This document shows positions 8,521-15,131 of a DNA stretch of 34,629 nt, in pieces (the first letter of the stretch is position 1; each line of letters starts with the position of its first letter). The notes under the pieces are model-generated. The model saw only the letters and a program-made list of their open reading frames with translations. It was not told where the DNA came from and searched no databases. Both the position numbers and the translations under genes were made by a program. Source of the DNA: a bacterium (GTDB lineage: Bacteria > Patescibacteriota > Patescibacteriia > Patescibacteriales > UBA12465). The stretch is from positions 1 through 34,629 of the forward strand of contig JAJZRB010000008.1 in NCBI GenBank assembly GCA_021806615.1, in the 5' to 3' direction.

Positions 8521-9543
8521 ATGTCTAATATCAACGACCGGTTAATAAGCCCGATAGAACGCCAAGGCGATTCCGCTTTGGATTTATCCCTGCGTCCCAA
8601 GACTCTTCGAGAATATATCGGACAGGAAAAAGTCAAACAGAATTTGGAAATTACTATCGCAGCTGCAAAAAAACGCGGCGAGCCGATTGAGCATGTCTTG
8701 CTTTATGGCGCTCCTGGTTTAGGCAAAACGACCTTGGCCCATGTTATCGCCAATGAAATCGGAGCTAATATCCGGGTTACTTCGGGCCCGGCGATTGAAA
8801 AAAGCGGTGATTTGGCAGCTATTTTGACTAACCTGGAAGCTGGCGATATTTTATTTATAGACGAGATCCACCGTCTCCCCAAAGCGGTAGAGGAAATATT
8901 ATATCCAGCTATGGAAGATTATTCATTGGATATTATCATGGGTAAGGGGCCAAGCGCCAGGACTTTGCGTTTAGATCTGCCGAAATTTACTATTATCGGC
9001 GCGACGACTCTCGCTAGCTTGTTATCCGCCCCATTGCGCGATCGTTTCGGCGTGACCCATCATCTTAATTTTTATGAAACGATTGATATTGAAAAAATCA
9101 TCAAGCGTAGCGCCGGCATATTGAATATTGAGATTGATAGTGACGCGGGATCGGAAATCGCCAGCCGTAGCCGCCATACGCCGCGTATCGCCAATCGGCT
9201 GTTAAAAAGGGTGCGCGATTATTGCGAAGTAAAAGGCGATGGCCGGATTTCTCTGGACGGCAGCTTGGAGGCCTTTAAAATGCTGGAAGTCGATAAACTC
9301 GGCCTAGACCTCATTGATCGGCGTATTCTCGAAACGATCATCCATAAGTTTAAAGGCGGCCCGGTCGGCCTCAACACTTTGGCTGCCGCGACGGGCGAAG
9401 AAATGGAAACGATTGAGAATATTTATGAGCCATATCTGATGCAGCTTGGCTTTTTAGATCGTTCCCCGCGAGGCCGAATAGCCACTGTTCTCGGCTATCA
9501 GCACTTAGAGCTGGAAGAACCGGGAACAGGGAAATTGATTTAA
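8521..9543 (+). CDS. ruvB: Holliday junction branch-migration ATPase RuvB
   Basis: A 340-residue AAA+ motor that drives Holliday junction migration as a hexamer with RuvA. It has the full family pattern: [20 protein letters not shown] at the N-terminus, Walker [12 protein letters not shown] (from residue ~63), Walker [16 protein letters not shown], the [14 protein letters not shown] beta-hairpin region, sensor 1 and arginine-finger segment [18 protein letters not shown], and the C-terminal winged helix [18 protein letters not shown]. The length matches the usual ~335 aa. ATG at 8521 has no SD; a promoter-like pair puts the mRNA start close to the ATG. RuvA and RuvC are not in this window. A small membrane-protein gene follows after 6 nt. 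Confidence 0.97.
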   Translation: MSNINDRLISPIERQGDSALDLSLRPKTLREYIGQEKVKQNLEITIAAAKKRGEPIEHVLLYGAPGLGKTTLAHVIANEIGANIRVTSGPAIEKSGDLAAILTNLEAGDILFIDEIHRLPKAVEEILYPAMEDYSLDIIMGKGPSARTLRLDLPKFTIIGATTLASLLSAPLRDRFGVTHHLNFYETIDIEKIIKRSAGILNIEIDSDAGSEIASRSRHTPRIANRLLKRVRDYCEVKGDGRISLDGSLEAFKMLEVDKLGLDLIDRRILETIIHKFKGGPVGLNTLAAATGEEMETIENIYEPYLMQLGFLDRSPRGRIATVLGYQHLELEEPGTGKLI

Positions 9544-9549
9544 AATATA

Positions 9550-10134
9550 ATGGTCGCATATAAATTATATTTAGGCATTATCTCTTCAGTCGTCGCCTCT
9601 CTAGCTTATATCCCCTATTTTCGGGATATATTTAAAGGCCGGACGAAACCCCATGTTTTTTCTTGGTTTATTTGGGGTTTGTTAGCGTCCATCACTTTTT
9701 CAGCCCAGCTTATCAAAGGCGCCGGTCCGGGGGCATGGGCTAATGGAATTACCGGATTGATTTGTTTTATCATTGCGTTCCTGTCTTTTTCTCACGGAGA
9801 AAAAAAGATCGTCTTATTCGATTGGCTGGCTTTTTCAGGAGCTCTGCTCGGTTTGGCGTTATGGGCGTTCACGGATAACCCTTTATGGGCAGTCATCCTG
9901 GCTGCGTTTATTGACACTTTGGCCTATCTCCCGACTTTTAGGAAGGCTTATTTGAATCCTTATGAAGAAACAATGGTTTCTTTCATACTGACTACCGCGG
10001 GCATAATGATCAGTCTGCTAGCTCTCCAGTCGTATAATCCGGTGACTTGGATTTATCCTGTCTGTTTAGTTTGTTCTAACAGTATTTTTATTACTATGTT
10101 ATTTATTCGGAGACGGGCGATAGCCCGGCCATAA
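9550..10134 (+). CDS. Small multispanning membrane protein with two PQ-loop-like halves
   Basis: A 194-residue, strongly hydrophobic protein with about six to seven predicted helices. The two halves look related: SLAYIPYFRDIFKGRTKPH followed by a long helix in the first half, and TLAYLPTFRKAYLNPYEET followed by a long helix in the second. The P-x-F-R/K...K/N-P pattern after a helix recalls PQ-loop/SemiSWEET transporters, although the exact PQ dipeptide is absent (PY and PT instead). A transporter or permease of a small solute is therefore a reasonable but unproven idea. ATG at 9550 is 6 nt after ruvB and lacks an SD; queA begins 20 nt downstream, so all three are probably co-transcribed. The C-terminus is short and basic (RRRAIARP), as expected for a cytoplasmic end. 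Confidence 0.7.
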   Translation: MVAYKLYLGIISSVVASLAYIPYFRDIFKGRTKPHVFSWFIWGLLASITFSAQLIKGAGPGAWANGITGLICFIIAFLSFSHGEKKIVLFDWLAFSGALLGLALWAFTDNPLWAVILAAFIDTLAYLPTFRKAYLNPYEETMVSFILTTAGIMISLLALQSYNPVTWIYPVCLVCSNSIFITMLFIRRRAIARP

Positions 10135-10154
10135 ATCCTTTAGACGGAGCCTAT

Positions 10155-11258
10155 ATGTATAAAGTTGCTGATTTTGATTATCATTTACCCGATGGACTCA
10201 TCGCTCAAAAGCCGCTACGGCCGCGGGACAGATCGCGTCTGTTAGTGCTATCACGCCGCGATGGAGAGATCGAACACCGCCGCTTCCGGGACATTATTGA
10301 TTATCTGCAACCCGGAGATCTTTTGGTTTTGAATAATTCCAAGGTTTTTCCGGCGCGATTAATCGGTAAAAAAGCGGAGAGCGGCGGGAAAATAGAAATA
10401 TTCTTGCATCGGAATGATGATCTATTTAAAGTCCCAGCCGCTGACGATCGACCGGACAATGTTTGGGAGTGTTTGATCGGCGGCCGGATTAGATCCGGCC
10501 AGGAGGTTGATTTTCCAAAAGGCCTGAGCGCGAAAGTGTTGAGAGATAATGCCGATGGTACCTGGCAAGTCAGATTTAATCTCAAGGGTCAAAAATTTTG
10601 GCGCGTTATTAACGCTATCGGGTTAGTGCCCTTGCCGCCCTATATCAAACGGAGCAGAAGGAGGGCTAGCGATGAGAGCAATTACCAGACAGTGTTCGCT
10701 GATGATACAAAAATCGGTTCCGTCGCCGCTCCGACTGCCGGCCTGCATTTTACCGAAGATTTATTGAAGAAATTAAAGATGAAAGGCGTAAAGATAGAGT
10801 ATGTGACTCTTCATGTCGGACTCGGCACTTTTGCTCCGGTGAAGACCGAACAGATTTCAGACCATAAGATGCATAGTGAGTTTGTCATTATTGGAAAACG
10901 TACGGTTCAAGCTATCCTGGAAGCTAAGCGCGAGCATAAGCGAGTGATCGCTGTCGGGACGACCAGCGCCAGAGCCCTGGAATCGTCGGCTGGGAGCATG
11001 ATGATAGGGTGGGCCGATCGCCAAGAACGAGGCGCCATTGATCAGAACCAAGCTTTCTGGACTAATATTTTCATTTATCCCGGCTATCGTTTTAAAGTCG
11101 TTGACGGACTTATCACTAATTTCCATTTGCCAAAATCCACCCTTTTGATGCTAGTGAGCGCCCTCGCCGGAAAAAAAGCGATAGATAACGCCTATAGAGA
11201 GGCTTTAGGCCTGAAATACCGTTTCTTCAGCTATGGCGATGCGATGTTTATTTATTGA
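10155..11258 (+). CDS. queA: S-adenosylmethionine:tRNA ribosyltransferase-isomerase QueA
   Basis: A 367-residue QueA (356 aa in E. coli). It transfers and isomerises the ribosyl group of SAM onto preQ1 at position 34 of Asp, Asn, His and Tyr tRNAs to give epoxyqueuosine. Family segments seen: FDYHLPDGLIAQKPLRPRD at the N-terminus, LLVLNNSKVFPARLIGKK, GGKIEIFL, SVAAPTAGLHFT, THE-type segment VTLHVGLGTFAPVK, MHSEFVIIG, AVGTTSARALES, and NFHLPKSTLLMLVSALAG. All major blocks are present, so the enzyme looks functional. A short SD-like GGAG (10146-10149) lies 5 nt before the ATG, one of few such sites in the window. Other queuosine genes (tgt, queG/H, preQ1 synthesis) are absent here, so whether the cell makes or salvages the precursor cannot be told. 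Confidence 0.96.
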   Translation: MYKVADFDYHLPDGLIAQKPLRPRDRSRLLVLSRRDGEIEHRRFRDIIDYLQPGDLLVLNNSKVFPARLIGKKAESGGKIEIFLHRNDDLFKVPAADDRPDNVWECLIGGRIRSGQEVDFPKGLSAKVLRDNADGTWQVRFNLKGQKFWRVINAIGLVPLPPYIKRSRRRASDESNYQTVFADDTKIGSVAAPTAGLHFTEDLLKKLKMKGVKIEYVTLHVGLGTFAPVKTEQISDHKMHSEFVIIGKRTVQAILEAKREHKRVIAVGTTSARALESSAGSMMIGWADRQERGAIDQNQAFWTNIFIYPGYRFKVVDGLITNFHLPKSTLLMLVSALAGKKAIDNAYREALGLKYRFFSYGDAMFIY

Positions 11259-11279
11259 ATATCAGCTTAATTATGCCAT

Positions 11280-11308
11280 TTGATTTTTTTAACATTTTTT
11301 GATATAGT
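11280..11308 (+). promoter_or_regulatory. Sigma70-like promoter of lepB
   Basis: TTGATT (11280-11285) and TATAGT (11303-11308) with a 17-nt T-rich spacer form the best-looking sigma70-type promoter in the housekeeping part of the window. The -10 box ends 10 nt before the ATG at 11319, so the mRNA should begin about 3-4 nt before the start codon. No SD exists, which fits a near-leaderless transcript. Confidence 0.6.
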
Positions 11309-11318
11309 AAATAGCAAT

Positions 11319-11888
11319 ATGAAGAAATTTTTTTTGTTTGTTTGGGAGATTACGAAAGTAGTAGCGATTTCCTTAGCGATTATCTTGCCGGTTCGCTATT
11401 TTTTGATTCAGCCATTTTACGTCAAAGGAGCTTCCATGGAACCGAATTTCCACGATCATGAATATTTGATCATTGATGAAGTCAGTTATCGTTTTGAAGC
11501 GCCGCAACGAGGCCAGGTCATTGTCTTCCGTTATCCGCGCGATCCGCAGGAGTACTTTATCAAGCGTATCATCGGTCTGCCTGGCGAAGAAGTGCAATTT
11601 AAAGACGGTCGCGTTATTATTTTTAACCAGGCGCACCCGGAAGGCTTTGCTTTGTCAGAGAAATATCTGCCCGCCGATTTGTCCACCTATGACCAGAGCG
11701 AAGCGAAAATGGCCGTCGGTCCGGGCGAATATTTTGTTTTGGGCGATAACCGTAATGCGTCTAAAGACTCGCGCAGTTTCGGCCCGGTTAATCAGAGCTT
11801 TATTACCGGGAAAGTCCTTTTCCGCGGTTGGCCGCTTAATGAAATAACTTTTTTTAACGGCAGCTATTGGCCGCAGTATAATAATTAA
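11319..11888 (+). CDS. lepB: Signal peptidase I
   Basis: A 189-residue S26-family membrane protease that removes signal peptides on the outer face of the cytoplasmic membrane. One N-terminal helix (VVAISLAIILPVRYFLI) anchors it. The catalytic Ser is in KGASMEPNF (S39), the catalytic Lys in YFIKRIIGLPGE (K82), and the conserved GDNRNASKDSRSFGPV box lies near residue 141. This is the short, Gram-positive-like form. ATG at 11319 is preferred over the TTG at 11280, because the sigma70-like promoter and its expected start site lie between them. hisS follows after 4 nt. With SecD/SecF it would serve the many exported proteins encoded in this window. Confidence 0.95.
   Translation: MKKFFLFVWEITKVVAISLAIILPVRYFLIQPFYVKGASMEPNFHDHEYLIIDEVSYRFEAPQRGQVIVFRYPRDPQEYFIKRIIGLPGEEVQFKDGRVIIFNQAHPEGFALSEKYLPADLSTYDQSEAKMAVGPGEYFVLGDNRNASKDSRSFGPVNQSFITGKVLFRGWPLNEITFFNGSYWPQYNN
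11854..11882 (+). promoter_or_regulatory. Putative internal promoter of hisS
   Basis: TTAACG (11854-11859) and a perfect TATAAT (11877-11882) are 17 nt apart, inside the 3' end of lepB. The -10 box ends 10 nt before the hisS ATG at 11893, again predicting an mRNA with only about 3-4 untranslated bases and no SD. Confidence 0.45.
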
Positions 11889-11892
11889 AATT

Positions 11893-13275
11893 ATGCCCAG
11901 ACGGAAAAAAAATATGCCGGAAACGGCTAAGAATTTAGATAAGCGCAATGAAAAGATCTTGCCTCGTCTTTTGGGCATGAAAGATTGGGTAGGAACAGAT
12001 TGCCGCTATTTCGATGGCATCGTGGATAAAGCCAGGGAATACGCCAAGCTTTATAATTTTTTGCCGATTAAGACGCCGATCCTAGAGTCTTATGAATTAT
12101 ATAAAAAATCTACCCGCAAAAGCACGGGAAAAGAATTCTATATAGTGGAAGGAGAAAAAAACGAAAAGATTACTTTGCGGCCGGAATTGACCCAGGGAAT
12201 CGTGCGGGCTTATTTAGAAAATAATTTGGGAGAGAGCGGCCAATCTGTCCGGTTATTCTCTTTGGGGCCTATCTTCCGCCATGAAAAATTGCAGACCGGG
12301 CATTATCGCGAATCTACCCAAGCGGATTTAGAAATTATCGGCGATAACAAGCCTCTCGCCGAAGCGCTTCTTATAGCCGTTGCCCATAGTTTTTTTAATG
12401 AATTGCAAGTTAAAACCCAAGTCCAGGTCAATAGCATCGGTTCAGTCGAATGTCGACGCGAATATTGCAATAAATTGTCCGCTTTTTATAAGGAGAGAGG
12501 CAGGCGATCTAAATTATGCCATTATTGCCGGAATAATTTAGGCAAGAATTGCCTTAGCTTATTAGACTGCAAAGAAGAAGGTTGCCAGAAATTGGCCGAA
12601 GAAGCGCCGCAGATAGCGGATTATCTATCTCCGGAAAGCCGCGAGCATTTTGCCAAGACCTTGGAATTCTTAGATGAATTAAATATTGACTATAACTTTA
12701 ATCCTTATTTGGTCCGCGGATTAAATTATTATAACGATACCGTATTTGAATTTTGGCCGATGGCAGACGATGGATCATTAATCTCTAAAACAGCCTTAGC
12801 CGCTGGCGGCCGTTATGATTCTTTGGTAGAAAATTTTGGCGGTGCGCCGACGCCAGCCATCGGGTTAGCCATCGGTTTAGAGCGGACCATGGCTCGGGTT
12901 AAAGATAAGAATCTCTTGATTAATAAGCCAGAAGAGGATATAGTGTTCATTGCTCAATTGGGCGATCAGGCTAAATTGAAATCCATGCGGTTATTCGAGG
13001 AATTACGCCAGGCAGGGTTTAAAGTCCGCCAGTCTTTCGCCTCCGACAGCCTGAAAATACAATTAGAAGAAGCGATAAACATGCGAGCAAAAACATGTTT
13101 GATATTAGGTAAAAAAGAGATTATGGACGGGACTATTTTAATGCGGGATATAGACTCAGGAGCCCAAGAGACGGTAGTATTTAAAAAAATTAAGGAACGT
13201 TTAGCTAAAAAAGATAAATTAATTGAAAAAAAAGTTAATAATAGAAAGGAAGGTGGATTATATGGCGGATTTTAA
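11893..13275 (+). CDS. hisS: Histidine-tRNA ligase
   Basis: A 460-residue class II aminoacyl-tRNA synthetase that charges tRNA-His. Motif 1 region: IKTPILESYELYKKST; TLRPELTQGIVRAYLE; motif 2: FRHEKLQTGHYRESTQ followed by ADLEIIG; a Cys-containing middle section (KLCHYCRNNL, LLDCKEEGC) as in many bacterial HisRS; the histidine-binding segment LVRGLNYYNDTVFEF; motif 3: AIGLAIGLERTMA; and a C-terminal anticodon-binding domain (VFIAQLGDQAKLKSM...). Two oddities: the usual LVRGLDYY has Asn in place of Asp, and the motif 2 loop is divergent (GHYREST instead of GRxRQF). A basic N-terminal extension (MPRRKKNMPETAKN) precedes the domain. The last 14 nt overlap rpsU, and rpsU's SD lies in the hisS C-terminal codons. 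Confidence 0.94.
   Translation: MPRRKKNMPETAKNLDKRNEKILPRLLGMKDWVGTDCRYFDGIVDKAREYAKLYNFLPIKTPILESYELYKKSTRKSTGKEFYIVEGEKNEKITLRPELTQGIVRAYLENNLGESGQSVRLFSLGPIFRHEKLQTGHYRESTQADLEIIGDNKPLAEALLIAVAHSFFNELQVKTQVQVNSIGSVECRREYCNKLSAFYKERGRRSKLCHYCRNNLGKNCLSLLDCKEEGCQKLAEEAPQIADYLSPESREHFAKTLEFLDELNIDYNFNPYLVRGLNYYNDTVFEFWPMADDGSLISKTALAAGGRYDSLVENFGGAPTPAIGLAIGLERTMARVKDKNLLINKPEEDIVFIAQLGDQAKLKSMRLFEELRQAGFKVRQSFASDSLKIQLEEAINMRAKTCLILGKKEIMDGTILMRDIDSGAQETVVFKKIKERLAKKDKLIEKKVNNRKEGGLYGGF
13245..13256 (+). promoter_or_regulatory. Strong Shine-Dalgarno site of rpsU
   Basis: The purine-rich run AAAGGAAGGTGG ends 5 nt before the rpsU ATG (13262) and closely resembles the AAGGAGGTG consensus. It is embedded in the last codons of hisS. 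Most other genes in the window have no recognisable SD, so this site decides the start of rpsU and stands out. Confidence 0.75.
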
Positions 13276-13495
13276 AAGAAAACCAGGAGAAAGTTTCGAA
13301 AGTTTTTTGCGCAAGTTCAAAAAAGGCTTGAAGAATAGCAAACGTTTGGAAAAGGCGCGATCAAAACAGCACCTAGAGCCGAAGATAACCAAACAATTGC
13401 AGAAAAAGCATGCCCTCATCGGTTTGAAGTTGCATCATAAGAACGAATATCTCCGCAAAATTGGGAAATTACCAGAAAGCAATATGCACCCATAA
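13262..13495 (+). CDS. rpsU: Small ribosomal subunit protein bS21
   Basis: A 77-residue, highly basic protein (ADFKRKPGESFESFLRKFKK, then KNSKRLEKARSKQHLEPK). The ESFESxLRxFKK start and the Lys/Arg-rich helical body match bS21, which sits on the 30S platform near the 3' end of 16S rRNA and the anti-SD. It is slightly longer than the typical 58-71 aa. ATG at 13262 is chosen over the TTG at 13223 because a strong SD sits 5 nt upstream. The gene overlaps hisS by 14 nt, so translation may be coupled. A bidirectional terminator follows. Annotation as bS21 rests on composition, size and the N-terminal signature; a different small basic RNA-binding protein is possible but less likely. Confidence 0.85.
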   Translation: MADFKRKPGESFESFLRKFKKGLKNSKRLEKARSKQHLEPKITKQLQKKHALIGLKLHHKNEYLRKIGKLPESNMHP

Positions 13496-13511
13496 TTTTT
13501 AAAAATTATGG

Positions 13512-13550
13512 ATTAAAAATCACCTCAGTAAACATGAGGTGATTTTTAAT
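13512..13550. terminator. Bidirectional intrinsic terminator between rpsU and rel
   Basis: A perfect 16-bp inverted repeat, arms 13512-13527 and 13535-13550, with loop GTAAACA. Each arm has an A/T run at its outer part, giving a U-tract in both directions, as expected between convergent genes. An 18-bp AT-only palindrome (13492-13509) lies just upstream across the rpsU stop and may add a second weaker hairpin. Confidence 0.85.
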
Positions 13551-13571
13551 TCGCGGTGTCTTTAATATAAG

Positions 13572-15035
13572 TTAACGGCGGATGCCCGGAATAAGACGTT
13601 TAATAGTTTCTAACTTAGATTTTTTAGCGAATTGCTTGATGCGATCGCGCGCGCGCTTAGTCTTAACGAATTTTAGCCAATCGCGGTTCGGATAGGGGCG
13701 TTTTTTTTCCGTAATTATTTCCACGAAGTCGCCGTTCCTCAGTTCCTGGTCCAAGCGGCCTAGCTTGTCATTAATTATGACGCCGGCGGCATGATTTCCG
13801 ATATTAGTGTGGACGGCATAGGCAAAATCAACAGGAGTAGCTTGCTCGGGCAGTTCAAATACGTCTCCCTTGGGAGAGAAAACGAAGATCCGGTCGCGGA
13901 AAATATCTAATTTTATCTTTTTTACGAATTCGCTGGTATTCGTAATTTCCTTTTGGATTTCAATTATCTCTTTGAGCCATGCCGGAGACTGATAAGCGCC
14001 GCCTTGTTGCATCTTGTAATACCAATGCGCAGCTAGACCGTAGATGCTTTCTTCGTGCATTTCTTGGGTGCGGATTTGAAACTCGGTAGTTTTTCCTTCT
14101 GGCCCGAAGATAGTCGTATGCAGGGAGCGATAGCCATTAGGCTTAGGTACGGCGATATAGTCTTTAAAGCGATTCGGCTTCGGTTTCCAAAGGGTATGAA
14201 TGACACCTAAGGATTTATAGCAGTCGTCAACCGTTGGCACTATCAGGCGTAAAGCAAAGACATCATATATCTCATCGAATTTTCGTTCCTTTTTCTGCAT
14301 TTTTAAATAGATGCTGTATAGATGCTTGAAACGGACCTCGATCGCGCATTGGATTCCAGCTTCTTCCAATTTAGGAACCAGGATTTTTCTGATTTTTTGG
14401 AAGAATTGGTTGCGTTCAACTTTTTTTTCTACCTCATATTTATATTCTAAGTCATGATACTCTTCGGGGTAGAGAACTTTAAAACAGATATCTTCCATCT
14501 GCCATTTTAGGCGGGCGATGCCAAGCAGGCCGGCAATCGGGGCGTAGATTTCCAAAGTTTCTTGAGCGATCCTTTTTTGTTTTTCCGGAGGCAGGTTTTC
14601 TAGAGTGCGCAGATTATTCAAGCGATCGCAGAATTTTATGAAGATGACACGTAAATCGGTAGCCATCGCCAAAAACATTTTTTTCAGGTTTTCGCGATAA
14701 CGCTCAATGCCGCGATATTTGATTTTTCCGAGCTTGGTTACGCCCTCTACTAACATCGCGGTTTCCGGTCCGAAAATGGTTTTTATCTCTTCCAAAGTGT
14801 GGCTGGTGTCTTCCGGGACATCATGCAATAAGCCTCCGGCCACTGTTGCGGCGTCGGCTTTGATCTCGGCCAGAGTGTAGGCAGTATGGAGGGGATGCTG
14901 GATATACGGCTCTCCGCTTTTACGGAGTTGGCCGGCATGAGCGGCATCGGCGAATTCAAAGGCTAACTGCAGGATAGTAACGTCAGCCCCAGGATGATTT
15001 TCTTGGAATTTTTTGATGACCCGCTCAATAGTCAT
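13572..15035 (-). CDS. Bifunctional-type (p)ppGpp synthetase/hydrolase (Rel/SpoT), short form
   Basis: A 487-residue RelA/SpoT homologue controlling the alarmone (p)ppGpp. The N-terminal HD hydrolase domain is intact by motif: H33 (AAHAGQ), H47, H71-D72 with VPEDT, and CDRLNNLRT (D137, N140). The synthetase domain follows: FDEIYDVFALRLIVP, PNRFKDYIAVPKPNGYRSLH, TEFQIRT, MHEESIYGLAAHWYYK. Next comes a TGS domain (DRIFVFSPKGDVFELPEQAT...). The protein then ends with a basic tail about where the TGS domain closes; the helical, zinc-finger and ACT regulatory part of long Rel proteins (~730 aa) is absent. ATG at 15035 is preceded by AAAGG only 3 nt away, a weak SD. It is convergent with rpsU and divergent from the surface-protein block. 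The short form probably responds differently to ribosome status. Confidence 0.93.
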   Translation of the reverse strand: MTIERVIKKFQENHPGADVTILQLAFEFADAAHAGQLRKSGEPYIQHPLHTAYTLAEIKADAATVAGGLLHDVPEDTSHTLEEIKTIFGPETAMLVEGVTKLGKIKYRGIERYRENLKKMFLAMATDLRVIFIKFCDRLNNLRTLENLPPEKQKRIAQETLEIYAPIAGLLGIARLKWQMEDICFKVLYPEEYHDLEYKYEVEKKVERNQFFQKIRKILVPKLEEAGIQCAIEVRFKHLYSIYLKMQKKERKFDEIYDVFALRLIVPTVDDCYKSLGVIHTLWKPKPNRFKDYIAVPKPNGYRSLHTTIFGPEGKTTEFQIRTQEMHEESIYGLAAHWYYKMQQGGAYQSPAWLKEIIEIQKEITNTSEFVKKIKLDIFRDRIFVFSPKGDVFELPEQATPVDFAYAVHTNIGNHAAGVIINDKLGRLDQELRNGDFVEIITEKKRPYPNRDWLKFVKTKRARDRIKQFAKKSKLETIKRLIPGIRR

Positions 15036-15131
15036 ATACCTTTGTTCTTTTTTTATCTTTTATGATATAATAAAAGCATAATAATTATACCATAATAAGC
15101 CTGATTTAAAAATTTTTTCGGCTTGCTCCCC

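Noticed and set aside
13492-13509. A perfect 18-bp AT-only palindrome across the rpsU stop codon
   Set aside because: All A/T and directly beside a much stronger GC-containing hairpin; not enough to call an operator or separate terminator.
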